NCBI GenBank assembly: GCA_964634605.1
Contig: CAZWLJ010000021.1
Span: 1 to 51,942, forward strand
Source of the DNA: UPXZ01 sp964634605
GTDB taxonomy: Bacteria; Bacteroidota; Bacteroidia; Bacteroidales; Paludibacteraceae
DNA: 51,942 nt
Direction of reading: 5' to 3'
The position numbers and the translations under genes were made by a program. Within the stretch, counting starts at the first letter, position 1. Every line of letters begins with the position of its first letter. Below, piece after piece: positions 8,476-17,305 of the stretch. The notes beneath the pieces were generated by a model. It was not told the DNA's origin. It did no database searches and worked only from the letters and a program-made list of their open reading frames with translations.

Positions 8476-9357
8476 ATGCGATTTAATGATTTTGGAATTG
8501 ATTTTAAGTATTTAATAGTCAGCGAAAAAGACAAGAAATTCGGGTTGACTGTCAACACTGTTGGCTTTCAACCCATTGCTCCCAATACCCTCTACCCATC
8601 TACCGAACATCCCAAGAGCTACTACTTCGAGCCCAACAAAGGGAGGATTCTCAACGAATACCAGATAGTGTACATCAGCAAGGGCAAAGGAACTTTTTCT
8701 TCAGAATACACTAAAAAACAAGTTGTTAAAAAAGGGCAGATAATTGTTCTCTTCCCCGGCAAATGGCATTCTTACTGCCCCGACAAAGAAACCGGATGGA
8801 ACGAGTATTACATCGGATTCGAGGGAATAATTATCAACCACATGCTGAAGAACAACTTCATTTCACCGGAACGACCGATTCTGGATATCGGATTCAATGA
8901 AGACCTGGTGAACCTGTTTTCCACTGCCATCAAAGTAGCCAAAGATGATAAAAAATCAGCACAGCAATACCTTTCGGGCATTGTTTTCCATATAATAGGC
9001 ATGATTTTATCACTTTCCGAAAACAAAAACCTCGATTCCAACGAATTCGGGCAGATTATCGAAAGAGCTAAGATTATCATGCTCGAGAACGTGAGCAATA
9101 ACATTGACATTCAGGAACTTGCCTACAACCTGGGCACCAGCTACTCGTGGTTCAGGAAAACATTCAAGGAATATACCGGTTACTCACCTGCTCATTACTT
9201 CCAGGAACTGAAGCTTCGAAAGGCAAAAGAACTTCTTGCCGAATCGGGGATTCCGATTAAGGAAATTGCTTACAACCTGAATTTCAGCTCGTACGGGTAT
9301 TTCCTATCCTTTTTCAAAAAACGCGTGGGTTGCACACCGATGGAATACCGCACCTGA
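8476..9357 (+). CDS. AraC-family transcriptional regulator, probable rhamnose regulator
   Basis: A 293-residue regulator. Residues about 20-170 form a cupin-like sensing domain (YQIVYISKGKGTF, then GQIIVLFPGKWHSYCP). Residues about 195-293 hold two helix-turn-helix motifs of the AraC class, with DIQELAYNLGTSYSWFRKTF in the first and IKEIAYNLNFSSYGYFLSFF in the second. It directly follows rhaBAT and presumably activates this operon, and possibly the divergent rhamnogalacturonan operon, in response to L-rhamnose. The name RhaR is not assigned because the ligand is inferred only from position. Confidence 0.85.
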   Translation: MRFNDFGIDFKYLIVSEKDKKFGLTVNTVGFQPIAPNTLYPSTEHPKSYYFEPNKGRILNEYQIVYISKGKGTFSSEYTKKQVVKKGQIIVLFPGKWHSYCPDKETGWNEYYIGFEGIIINHMLKNNFISPERPILDIGFNEDLVNLFSTAIKVAKDDKKSAQQYLSGIVFHIIGMILSLSENKNLDSNEFGQIIERAKIIMLENVSNNIDIQELAYNLGTSYSWFRKTFKEYTGYSPAHYFQELKLRKAKELLAESGIPIKEIAYNLNFSSYGYFLSFFKKRVGCTPMEYRT

Positions 9358-9383
9358 GATAAAATCCTTCAGTGCTATAAAAA

Positions 9384-9412
9384 AGGGCCGGTATTTTCAC
9401 AATACCGGCCCT
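9384..9412. terminator. Bidirectional hairpin between the AraC gene and GH43
   Basis: A perfect 12-bp stem, AGGGCCGGTATT (9384-9395) and AATACCGGCCCT (9401-9412), with a 5-nt loop. It lies between two convergent genes and can terminate both. On the minus strand it is followed by a T-rich stretch (TTTTTTAT). Confidence 0.8.
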
Positions 9413-9441
9413 GATACAAACCAAACTTTCTATCCAATTAA

Positions 9442-10461
9442 TCAATTAACCATCTCATCTTTTTGTTCATTAATAAAGGGCCAGCCTTCGTTATCCCAGT
9501 ATAGCCTGTAAATCAGTAATGCCGGTTTCCCGCGGTCAGCCTTTTCGTAACCATGGAGAAACATATAATCGGTACCGCTAAAAGTATAAACCGAGTTGTG
9601 TCCTTTGCCGTAAAACTGTTCATCACTTCCGGTAATGAGTGTTCCACCGCCATGAAGCATCTGTTTTCCTTCTTTGTCGATATAAGGTCCTGCCAGTTTT
9701 TCGGAACGTCCGACACGTACGTTGTAGTTGCTTTTTTCGCCCCTGCAGCAGAGGTCAAACGAGGCAAAAAGATAGTAATAATTTCCTTTCCTGAACACAA
9801 ACGGAGCTTCGATGGATGCATCACCCGGGTCTGTTTCATCGAGCATTGCGTCCCGGTGGCGCGAAGCTACCGTGTACCACGCTTCAGGTTTGGCTACCGA
9901 TAGTAAATCACCGGCAAGCTGCACCATTTTCAGTCCACCCCAGAACGAACCAAACATCAGCCAGGGTTTTCCGTTTTCGTCGAAAATAAGATTGGGATCT
10001 ATGGCATTCCAGTTATCGCGCCCCGGAACTGATTCGATCACTTTCCCGTGGTCGGTCCATTTAAAACGCGGATCCGACGGATTCAGCGTAACGTTGGTTG
10101 CCACACCAATACATGAACGGTTACTGGCAAACGACGATATGGAATAATAGAGGTAATAAAGCCCGTTGTGAAACGAGATGTCGGGAGCCCAGATATTTCC
10201 ATCAAATTTCGGAACTTCTTTTTTTGCCCATTCAGGTGCAACATCGAAAACAGGTTTCAGGAACTGCCAGTTCTGCAAATCATCCGATTTCCAGGAAGCT
10301 ATTCCCCTGCCGGTATTGTAAATGTAGTAAGTTCCTTCGGACTCAATGGCTACCGGATCGTGAACCACGATGTGCTGGTTCTGTGCGCGCGAAGGAGTAA
10401 CCGAAGCAATCAGTAAAAAAGCGGTAACAACTGTTACATAACAGAAAATATTTACTTTCAT
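9442..10461 (-). CDS. GH43 arabinan endo-1,5-alpha-L-arabinosidase (secreted)
   Basis: A 339-residue five-bladed propeller enzyme, full length for a single-domain endo-arabinanase. The signal peptide ends near SRAQ (residue 27). The three catalytic acids are visible: Asp35 in VVHDPVAIE (base), Asp155 in NAIDPNLIF (pKa modulator) and Glu218 in DASIEAPFVF (acid). GSFWGGLKM and GHNSVY are also characteristic. It is the last gene of the arabinan locus, 34 nt after the larger GH43. No lipobox was seen, so it is probably periplasmic and trims imported arabino-oligosaccharides, while the other GH43 works at the surface. Endo specificity is inferred from family likeness. Confidence 0.87.
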   Translation of the reverse strand: MKVNIFCYVTVVTAFLLIASVTPSRAQNQHIVVHDPVAIESEGTYYIYNTGRGIASWKSDDLQNWQFLKPVFDVAPEWAKKEVPKFDGNIWAPDISFHNGLYYLYYSISSFASNRSCIGVATNVTLNPSDPRFKWTDHGKVIESVPGRDNWNAIDPNLIFDENGKPWLMFGSFWGGLKMVQLAGDLLSVAKPEAWYTVASRHRDAMLDETDPGDASIEAPFVFRKGNYYYLFASFDLCCRGEKSNYNVRVGRSEKLAGPYIDKEGKQMLHGGGTLITGSDEQFYGKGHNSVYTFSGTDYMFLHGYEKADRGKPALLIYRLYWDNEGWPFINEQKDEMVN

Positions 10462-10495
10462 CCCGGTGTCTGTCTTATGGTTTTTTATTCATGAA

Positions 10496-12175
10496 TTATT
10501 TGACTTTCTTACCCCAGTAGGTAGCATTCAGGTTTTTCTCGGTTCCGGCATATACTAAAGTTACACGACGCGGTGAGGCTTCCCAGTCAACTTCACGTTC
10601 GACGCAAACAATCACGTTACCGAGCTTCAGTTGTTTTTTGGCGGCATTGTAAGTCCAGCTTCCCGTGAGTGCTCCCGACATGGTGCCGTCGGGTTTGAGG
10701 GTAAGCAAAGCGGCGCTGTTCTGGACTCCATAGCTGTATTTCAGATTGATATGTTCCCATGTGCCTGTGAGTGAATCTTTGGTTATCGTACCGTAATCAG
10801 GTACACCTGCATATCGTTCGGGCAATGCTATGGGCCACAGGTTGTTGGGTTCACCTGCAGAAGCCGGACACCATACAATACGGCGTACATGCCCCATCAT
10901 GATGGCATTGGAATAAGCGTTACCACCTACATTGGCAGGCAAACGTCCCTGTGACATGTAGAACCATTCGCTGGTATTTTCTTTCTGGAAGATGCAGCAG
11001 TGTGAAATTCCCACCCATCCGTAGGCAGGCTTCAAGGGATCAGGAATGAACTTGTACGGGTGAGTTACAATCGGATAGCTGTCGCCGCTTCCGCTGGTGA
11101 AATTTCTCCCCGTGATATCGAGGTAGGGACCTTCGATGTTTGTACTTCTGACCACCCGCGTGTTGTATGGAACATCAAGACCATCGTAAGCCATAAACAG
11201 GTAGTAGTAACCATCCTTGTAAATTATTTCGGGAGCTTCACTGCCCTGCCAGCGCGAGGAGGCTGTGCGGGTACCTATCCTCTTTCCGTATCGGGCAGTC
11301 AGTTCACCTGCTGTGGCGGCATATGGTTCACCAAGTTTGCTGAGTGGCTTACCGGAAGTTGCATCGACCTGCAAAAGTGCGAATCCGCTGTGCCAGGATC
11401 CATGTATGAGATAATGTTTCCCTTCAGGTGTTACGATATAGGTAGGGTCTATGGCGTTGTAATAGAAATAAGCGCTCCAGTCACTTGTACTCGCACGACT
11501 GTAGTTTTTACCCCGATCGGAAGATGAGGTGGTAACAAAACCCTTGTCGGTCCAGACTGCTCCGGCGGGATCCGATGATTCGCACATACCGATAAATGCC
11601 CGCTCAGTCCAGCTTCCGTCGAAGTTGGCTGAAGTGTTGGCTTTACCAGTTTTAATATAGTTATCGATAACGATACTGTAGTACATGCGCAGGATATCTT
11701 TTCCACCGACGGTTATTTTACGCACCACGGGAGCCCAGTAACCGTATCTGATGTTTTCTTTTGCAATGGCCTCAAGACCCATGCGTGAGCGGATGTTGTT
11801 CAGGGAGTCGGCTACCCAGGCGGGTGCCTGATAAAATGGTCCGCCTACCCATTCCCAGTTAACCAGATCAGTCGAACGTTTACCCTGAAAATGCCCGTGT
11901 CCTTCATGAGCATTACCATACGAGGCATCAGTACCGTACATATAGTAATATCCGTTGTACCATGCAACCGACGGATCGTGTACGTTAGCCAGATTCCATT
12001 TGCTCCGGTTAGCCCAAGAGGAAATAGATGAATAATCGTCGGGGTATGCCGGAATAGTGAATTCCGGTACAGGTTTGGGTTTGGGTTCCGGCTTTGGTTC
12101 GTCATCATGGTTACACCCTGCGAACGAAAGAACTGCTATGCCCGCAAATAAGATCAGTAAATGCTTTATTCTCAT
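10496..12175 (-). CDS. Surface lipoprotein GH43 endo-arabinanase with C-terminal beta domain
   Basis: The preferred start, ATG at 12175, gives a 559-residue lipoprotein with lipobox LSFAGC (Cys21). The residues after Cys are NHDDE, an acidic run like the Bacteroidota surface-export signal, followed by a Pro/Lys/Glu linker. Residues about 55-460 are a GH43 propeller with NVHDPSVAWY (base Asp67), NAIDPTYIV, GSWHSGFALL and GSEAPEIIY. The last 90 residues (GTWEHINLKYSY onward) match the lipocalin-like C-terminal domain common in extracellular endo-arabinanases. It probably cleaves arabinan outside the cell for SusCD. A 14-bp hairpin separates it from the susD stop codon. Confidence 0.88.
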   Translation of the reverse strand: MRIKHLLILFAGIAVLSFAGCNHDDEPKPEPKPKPVPEFTIPAYPDDYSSISSWANRSKWNLANVHDPSVAWYNGYYYMYGTDASYGNAHEGHGHFQGKRSTDLVNWEWVGGPFYQAPAWVADSLNNIRSRMGLEAIAKENIRYGYWAPVVRKITVGGKDILRMYYSIVIDNYIKTGKANTSANFDGSWTERAFIGMCESSDPAGAVWTDKGFVTTSSSDRGKNYSRASTSDWSAYFYYNAIDPTYIVTPEGKHYLIHGSWHSGFALLQVDATSGKPLSKLGEPYAATAGELTARYGKRIGTRTASSRWQGSEAPEIIYKDGYYYLFMAYDGLDVPYNTRVVRSTNIEGPYLDITGRNFTSGSGDSYPIVTHPYKFIPDPLKPAYGWVGISHCCIFQKENTSEWFYMSQGRLPANVGGNAYSNAIMMGHVRRIVWCPASAGEPNNLWPIALPERYAGVPDYGTITKDSLTGTWEHINLKYSYGVQNSAALLTLKPDGTMSGALTGSWTYNAAKKQLKLGNVIVCVEREVDWEASPRRVTLVYAGTEKNLNATYWGKKVK

Positions 12176-12198
12176 ACCTGTATTTTTTATTTTGTAAG

Positions 12199-12249
12199 AA
12201 AAGACTCCCTTATTGACGAACAAGAAATATGCCAGTAAGGAAGTCTTTT
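12199..12249. terminator. Hairpin between susD-like and GH43 genes (possible attenuator)
   Basis: The arms AAAAGACTCCCTTA (12199-12212) and TAAGGAAGTCTTTT (12236-12249) pair over 14 bp with one mismatch and a 23-nt loop. The structure lies inside the operon, just after the susD-like stop codon, and has T/A-rich flanks. It may partly terminate, or stabilise the 3' end of, the susCD portion of the message. Confidence 0.6.
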
Positions 12250-12263
12250 TATTCAGAGAAATG

Positions 12264-14021
12264 TTACCTGTTTACCACCGGACGAACAGTCCATTTTTCT
12301 TTGAAAGCCGGTCCGTTATCTTCATTCTTGTTTGCAGAGTTACCTGTCAGATTCGGATTGGCATTCAGCGTGGATTGATATACAGGGAAATATTCATGTC
12401 CTTTGTAATAGTACTGGAACGACGAAGCGCTGGCAGTTTCAGCAGTAAGTTCTTCTGTCGAAGCTTTACCATCAAGTTTATAATAACCATGCTGAACCAG
12501 CTGATTCAGTCTACCGGCATCATAGAAGAATCCCCAGCGGATCAGATCGATACCCCGACCGTTTTCGCAACCGAATTCTTTCGGACGTTCCACGTTAGCA
12601 ATCTGTTCGAAGAGAGCATCGGCCGACGGAAAATCGGAAAGTTTCAGGTCTTTCAGTGCAACGCGTTTGCGTACGGTGTTGATGTAATCGATAGCAGTCT
12701 GTGTGGGGCCATGAAGTTCGTTTTCACATTCAGCTGCACGCAGAAGTACATCACTGTAGCGCATCAGGCGCAGGTTGATACCGCAATGCAAACCGTTGGT
12801 AATCGAACTGTAGATATTGTTCCTTGCGTTGGTGAATTTAGCAATTGAAATACCACCCTGGGCTGTGTTGGACAGCGGAGTAGCTGTGATATCCTTTTGA
12901 TAAATCGTGTTACTGCGCGGATCTCCGTTGGGATAAGCAGCGGTTTTCAGGTTGGTGTACGTGTTATATTCACTTTCGAACGTAACCAGTGTCCAGTACA
13001 ATCGCGGATCGAGACGGCCATCCGTACAGTTTTCCTTTTTGAAGAGGTTGTACAACCAGGGTGAGCCTGCAAGGTCGCCCCAGCTACCCATTTCCTGCGA
13101 TGCAAAGTTACTTTCCACTGCATGTCCCTGTGTTGCTTCCGAACTGATATTTACAGGTGTCCATTCTTCATCGGTGCCACCTGTTCCAAAATCCAGAAAC
13201 TGTACTTCGAAGAGGCTTTCTGAGTTATTTTCATATTTAGCGCCTTCCCTGAAGTTGTCACCGTAGTCGGCTGTCAGTTCGTAATGACCGTACTTGCCTG
13301 CGATGATATCTTTCAGAACAGTATATGCTTCGTCAAATTTATGACGGAACATCAGTGCACGTGCCAGATAACCGGCAGCAGCTCCGCTTGTGGCACGACC
13401 TTTTGCCCATTCGCCGCCTTTGTCGCGCGAGGGAAGCATTTCCATAGCCTTTTTCAGGTCGGTTTCTATCTGGTCAAACACCTGATCCTGAGTGTTGTTG
13501 GCAGCATACATGGTGTTGATGTTTGAATACGATGCATAGTCGGTAATCAGGGGAACGGTCTGGTAGTAAGTAGCCAGTTCGTAATACGCCAGCGCTCTCA
13601 GGAAAAGGGCCTGCCCGGCTATCTGATTATAGGTATCTTCCGACATGCTTACACCATCCACTTTCGATAATACAAAATTTGTGCGGTTTACCACATGGTA
13701 GTTGTCGCGCCATATCCACTGGTCGCCAATCTCTATCGTACCCGGGGAATTGAGGTTGTCATACTCCAGATACCACTGCTGAGATGAGTTCCAGACTTCG
13801 TCGCCACGTACGGCATCCAGTGTGTAGCCAACGCGGGCAAAAGTACCTTCGAGGCGTATACGGTTGTAACACGCGATAACAGCCTCCTTCAGTTCCGACT
13901 CTGAATCGCCGAAATCGTAGGTTGTCTGATTGTTCGGGTTCTGAACATCGAGTTGGTCATTGCAGGCTGTCATGCCTCCAATAAGCACTAACATTGTTAG
14001 AATTATTTTAAAACTTTTCAT
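12264..14021 (-). CDS. SusD-like glycan-binding outer-membrane lipoprotein
   Basis: A 585-residue SusD/RagB-family protein. The lipobox is GGMTAC (Cys20), followed by NDQLD. The N-terminal part carries the usual TPR-like helices (AGQALFLRALAYYELATYYQTVPL, of which RALAYYELATYYQTVPL is the signature), and the C-terminal part has LRYSDVLLRAAE-like text (LRLMRYSDVLLRAAECENEL) and ERPKEFGCENGRGIDLIRWG. It forms the lid of the SusC-like porin and binds glycan at the surface. The gene is 30 nt downstream of susC. Flanking GH43 and GH51 genes indicate arabinan or arabino-oligosaccharides as ligand; the ligand itself cannot be read from the protein. Confidence 0.95.
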   Translation of the reverse strand: MKSFKIILTMLVLIGGMTACNDQLDVQNPNNQTTYDFGDSESELKEAVIACYNRIRLEGTFARVGYTLDAVRGDEVWNSSQQWYLEYDNLNSPGTIEIGDQWIWRDNYHVVNRTNFVLSKVDGVSMSEDTYNQIAGQALFLRALAYYELATYYQTVPLITDYASYSNINTMYAANNTQDQVFDQIETDLKKAMEMLPSRDKGGEWAKGRATSGAAAGYLARALMFRHKFDEAYTVLKDIIAGKYGHYELTADYGDNFREGAKYENNSESLFEVQFLDFGTGGTDEEWTPVNISSEATQGHAVESNFASQEMGSWGDLAGSPWLYNLFKKENCTDGRLDPRLYWTLVTFESEYNTYTNLKTAAYPNGDPRSNTIYQKDITATPLSNTAQGGISIAKFTNARNNIYSSITNGLHCGINLRLMRYSDVLLRAAECENELHGPTQTAIDYINTVRKRVALKDLKLSDFPSADALFEQIANVERPKEFGCENGRGIDLIRWGFFYDAGRLNQLVQHGYYKLDGKASTEELTAETASASSFQYYYKGHEYFPVYQSTLNANPNLTGNSANKNEDNGPAFKEKWTVRPVVNR

Positions 14022-14051
14022 GTTGATTCTCTATTAATTAGATTGTGTTTT

Positions 14052-17000
14052 TTAGAATGAGAATTGCGCTCCGAACATGACTGTTCGAGGTGTCGGATAC
14101 GAACAGTAGTTGTAACCGGGAGTGAATGTACCTCCGGCAAAGTCAACGTTGTAACCTTTATACTTTGACAAGGTAGTCAGATTTTGAGCCGATGCATATA
14201 TCCTGAGGCCGCTAACATAGCCGCCAAACCATTTATCGGGGAAGTTATATCCGAGTTCGACATTGGCAATTTTCAGATAGGATGCATCCTGAATATAACG
14301 CTGGCTGAACATATCGTTGGTAATTGAACCTGTAGATTTGTAGGCTACGCGGGGAACATCGGTGTCCGTGTTTTCGGGAGTCCAGGCATTCAGCAGATCA
14401 ACGCTCTTGTTGAGTGCGCCATATGAACTGTGCAGTGTTACATTCACAAAATCCACGGCTTTGAAACCGGCAGCTCCGTAAGTTGACAGACTCAGGTCGA
14501 ATCCATTCCATTCGGCACGTGCATTCAGTCCGTAATGAATTTTTGGTAATCCGCTACCCAGGTATTGCTGGTCGGCATTGGTAATTTCACCATCGGGAAT
14601 GACATTACCGTCGGCATCGACAGCACCTGCAATATCAGCATATCTCACGTCGCCCGGTTGTGCGCCGCTCTGATTAACGTACTGTCCGAGCGAATTCACA
14701 CGGGTGTCAATTTCTTCCTGCGACTGGAAGATACCTTCGTAAACATAGCCGTAGAATGAACCTACCTCACGTCCAACTTCGGTGCGGCAATAGCCATCGG
14801 TACGGGGTTCGCCGGAAACGCCTAGTTTCAGTACCTTGTTGCTGAGGGTTGATAAGTTGGCTGAGATGTCAAACTTCACCGCATTCTTATGATTGTGATA
14901 GGCAAGCAGAAACTCAAGACCTGAGTTTTCCATTGTTGCTGCATTCATGGTTACTGTAGCATTGGTAGCACCTGCGTTAGCGGGCACTGCAACACTGTAC
15001 AGAAGGTCTTCGGATGTTGATTTATACCAGTCGAATGTGAATTCCAGCTGATTGTTGAACATACCCAGATCGAGACCAAAGTCGAGTGTTTTCTTCTTTT
15101 CCCATCGGATGGCTTCGTTCACATAATTGGATACAGCTGATCCGGTAACTTTTTCATTTCCAAAACTATATGTATAATTTCCTCTTGGCATAACATCCAT
15201 GTACTGGTATTCACCGATATTTTCATTACCCAGTTCACCATAGCTTCCGCGGATTTTAAGCAGGTTGATAGTGGATTTGGATACAGGGAAGAAGTTTTCA
15301 CGTTCTATACGCCATCCTGCCGATACCGACGGGAACCAGTCCCAGCGGTCGTCTGCCGAAAGACGGCTTGAACCATCGCGGCGTGCGGTAGCTGAAATAA
15401 GGTACTTTTCGTCAAAATCGTAGTTGATACGACCGATATAAGAAGCCAGTACGTGTTCGCTTTCATAGCTTGTTGCCGATGTTTCTTCGGCATTGTTTAC
15501 CTGCAGGTAGTATGGTTCGGGCATAGTAACTCCTTTACCTGTGAGGGTATGATAGAGTTCGCGTTCGAATGTCTGACCAGCTACCACGTTGAAATGATGA
15601 AGTCCGGATTTTCCGTCGTAGGTTATCGTGTTTTCAATTAGCGCATCGCTGTAATTGCGGTAGCCTTCTGCCAGGTTTTCATTGCTCTTAGCCAGGTAAT
15701 TGGTAGTACTCTGGATAAATGCAGGCACAAACGTTAAGTCTTTTGCTAATGTTTTACTGTACGACAGGTTCAGGTTGTAATTCAGCTTATGATTGTTGCT
15801 TTTGAGACCAACCATGGTTATGAGGTCAACATCAGCAGATCCCGAGGCCACTATACGGTCGACTGTAGCATTTCTTTTTATCAGATTATTCTCGAGCAGA
15901 ACGTTTGTCACACGGATATCGCCGTGTACATCGTCATAATATGTACCATAACCGTAAGAGTCGTAGCTGTAATTGGATGCAGCCGAAATTCTGTCGTCGA
16001 GCACCCAGGTCGAAGGATCGTAAGCCCTGATGGTGGGTGGTAAAAGCAGCGCCGAAGCCATTACGGGATACTGAGCGCCATACAAACCCTGTACGTACTC
16101 GTTGGCATTACTGAGAGCCATATTATCCTGCAGACTGTGGCTGTACACCATATTTGTTTTGAATTTGACAAACTTCACATCCATCGTATTATTGATACGT
16201 GCAGTAAAACGGTCGAAGTTGGGACCTGCGCCTTCCATGGTTCCCTTCTGGCTGTAATAGTCGAGGCCTATGTTGTAGGTATTATTCATTCCACCTCCCG
16301 ACATGTTTACATTGTGATTCTGACGAATACCCGTTTTGAATGCTTCATTGAACCAGTTGGTGTTCACCTTAGCCGGATCGATATATTTCGTGCTTGAAGG
16401 ATTGTATCCTGCCGGAACGTCCATACCACTGTTATTGAAAGCCATGGTAACGTACTGTCCGTACTGGTGTGAATCCATTACATTGTACACGTTTTTTTGC
16501 ACCTGGTCAAATCCCGTATAACCCTTGTAGTCGATCTTCATTGGCTGATTCTTCTTACCCTGTTTTGTGGTGATGATAACCACACCGTTGGCAGCACGCG
16601 AACCGTAAATAGCGGCAGCAGAAGCATCTTTCAATACCTGAAGGGTTTCGATATCGTTGGGCGAGAAGTCGCGTATGGTTGTTCCCATAGGCACTCCGTC
16701 GATAATGTACAGAGGAGCTGTGCTTCCGAACGATCCGATTCCACGGACACGTACAATAGGATCGGCTCCCGGCTGCCCGTCGGATGTAATCTGAACACCG
16801 GCTACCTTACCCTCGAGCATCGTAGAGATGTTTGAGTTCGATACTTTCTTCATCTCTTCGGCATCGACTATAGCCACTGCACCTGTGAGGTCAACTTTTC
16901 GTTGTGTTCCGTAGCCAATTACCACCAGCTGTTCGAGTTCTTTCAAATCCGAAACAAGCGTGATGCTTCCGAGTTCTGTTTTTCCTGCAACGGGAATTTC

Positions 17001-17279
17001 TATCGTTTTGAATCCGACGAAAGTTACATTAAGTGTTGCACCCGCCGGAACTAACAAGGTGAAGCTACCATCAGCACCACTAATGGTGCCATTGGTGGTC
17101 CCTGTTTGTTTCACAGTTGCTCCCGGAAGGGGTTCCCCGTTTTCGTCAACGATTTTTCCTTTCACTGTAATGTTGTCTGCCTGTGACATCAACATCTGGC
17201 TGGCGTTGCGGTTGCCCGCTGCGTAAGTTGCCGGAGTCAATGCCAGCAATCCCAACAAGATTAAATATGAATATTTCAT
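14052..17279 (-). CDS. SusC-like TonB-dependent outer-membrane transporter
   Basis: A 1075-residue TonB-dependent receptor of the SusC class. After a signal peptide (cleavage near TYAAG) comes a carboxypeptidase-regulatory-like domain (VKGKIVDENGEPLPGATVK), a plug with the SusC signatures QLVVIGYGTQRKVDLTGAV and LQVLKDASAAAIYGSRAANG, and then a 22-strand barrel. It imports oligosaccharides released by the surface GH43, using TonB energy. The gene begins 26 nt after the two-module lipoprotein gene and is followed by susD. The N-terminal STN sensor domain used with anti-sigma factors is absent, consistent with control by the nearby hybrid two-component regulator. Confidence 0.96.
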   Translation of the reverse strand: MKYSYLILLGLLALTPATYAAGNRNASQMLMSQADNITVKGKIVDENGEPLPGATVKQTGTTNGTISGADGSFTLLVPAGATLNVTFVGFKTIEIPVAGKTELGSITLVSDLKELEQLVVIGYGTQRKVDLTGAVAIVDAEEMKKVSNSNISTMLEGKVAGVQITSDGQPGADPIVRVRGIGSFGSTAPLYIIDGVPMGTTIRDFSPNDIETLQVLKDASAAAIYGSRAANGVVIITTKQGKKNQPMKIDYKGYTGFDQVQKNVYNVMDSHQYGQYVTMAFNNSGMDVPAGYNPSSTKYIDPAKVNTNWFNEAFKTGIRQNHNVNMSGGGMNNTYNIGLDYYSQKGTMEGAGPNFDRFTARINNTMDVKFVKFKTNMVYSHSLQDNMALSNANEYVQGLYGAQYPVMASALLLPPTIRAYDPSTWVLDDRISAASNYSYDSYGYGTYYDDVHGDIRVTNVLLENNLIKRNATVDRIVASGSADVDLITMVGLKSNNHKLNYNLNLSYSKTLAKDLTFVPAFIQSTTNYLAKSNENLAEGYRNYSDALIENTITYDGKSGLHHFNVVAGQTFERELYHTLTGKGVTMPEPYYLQVNNAEETSATSYESEHVLASYIGRINYDFDEKYLISATARRDGSSRLSADDRWDWFPSVSAGWRIERENFFPVSKSTINLLKIRGSYGELGNENIGEYQYMDVMPRGNYTYSFGNEKVTGSAVSNYVNEAIRWEKKKTLDFGLDLGMFNNQLEFTFDWYKSTSEDLLYSVAVPANAGATNATVTMNAATMENSGLEFLLAYHNHKNAVKFDISANLSTLSNKVLKLGVSGEPRTDGYCRTEVGREVGSFYGYVYEGIFQSQEEIDTRVNSLGQYVNQSGAQPGDVRYADIAGAVDADGNVIPDGEITNADQQYLGSGLPKIHYGLNARAEWNGFDLSLSTYGAAGFKAVDFVNVTLHSSYGALNKSVDLLNAWTPENTDTDVPRVAYKSTGSITNDMFSQRYIQDASYLKIANVELGYNFPDKWFGGYVSGLRIYASAQNLTTLSKYKGYNVDFAGGTFTPGYNYCSYPTPRTVMFGAQFSF

Positions 17280-17305
17280 GATTTAAATATTTTTTATCTG
17301 ATTGA

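Noticed and set aside
10462..10495. Separate promoter between the two GH43 genes
   Set aside because: The 34-nt gap has no TAnnTTTG box and the genes appear cotranscribed.
12213..12848. 211-codon plus-strand open frame over the susD end
   Set aside because: It is antisense to a well-supported SusD-like protein, and its start lies in the operon hairpin.
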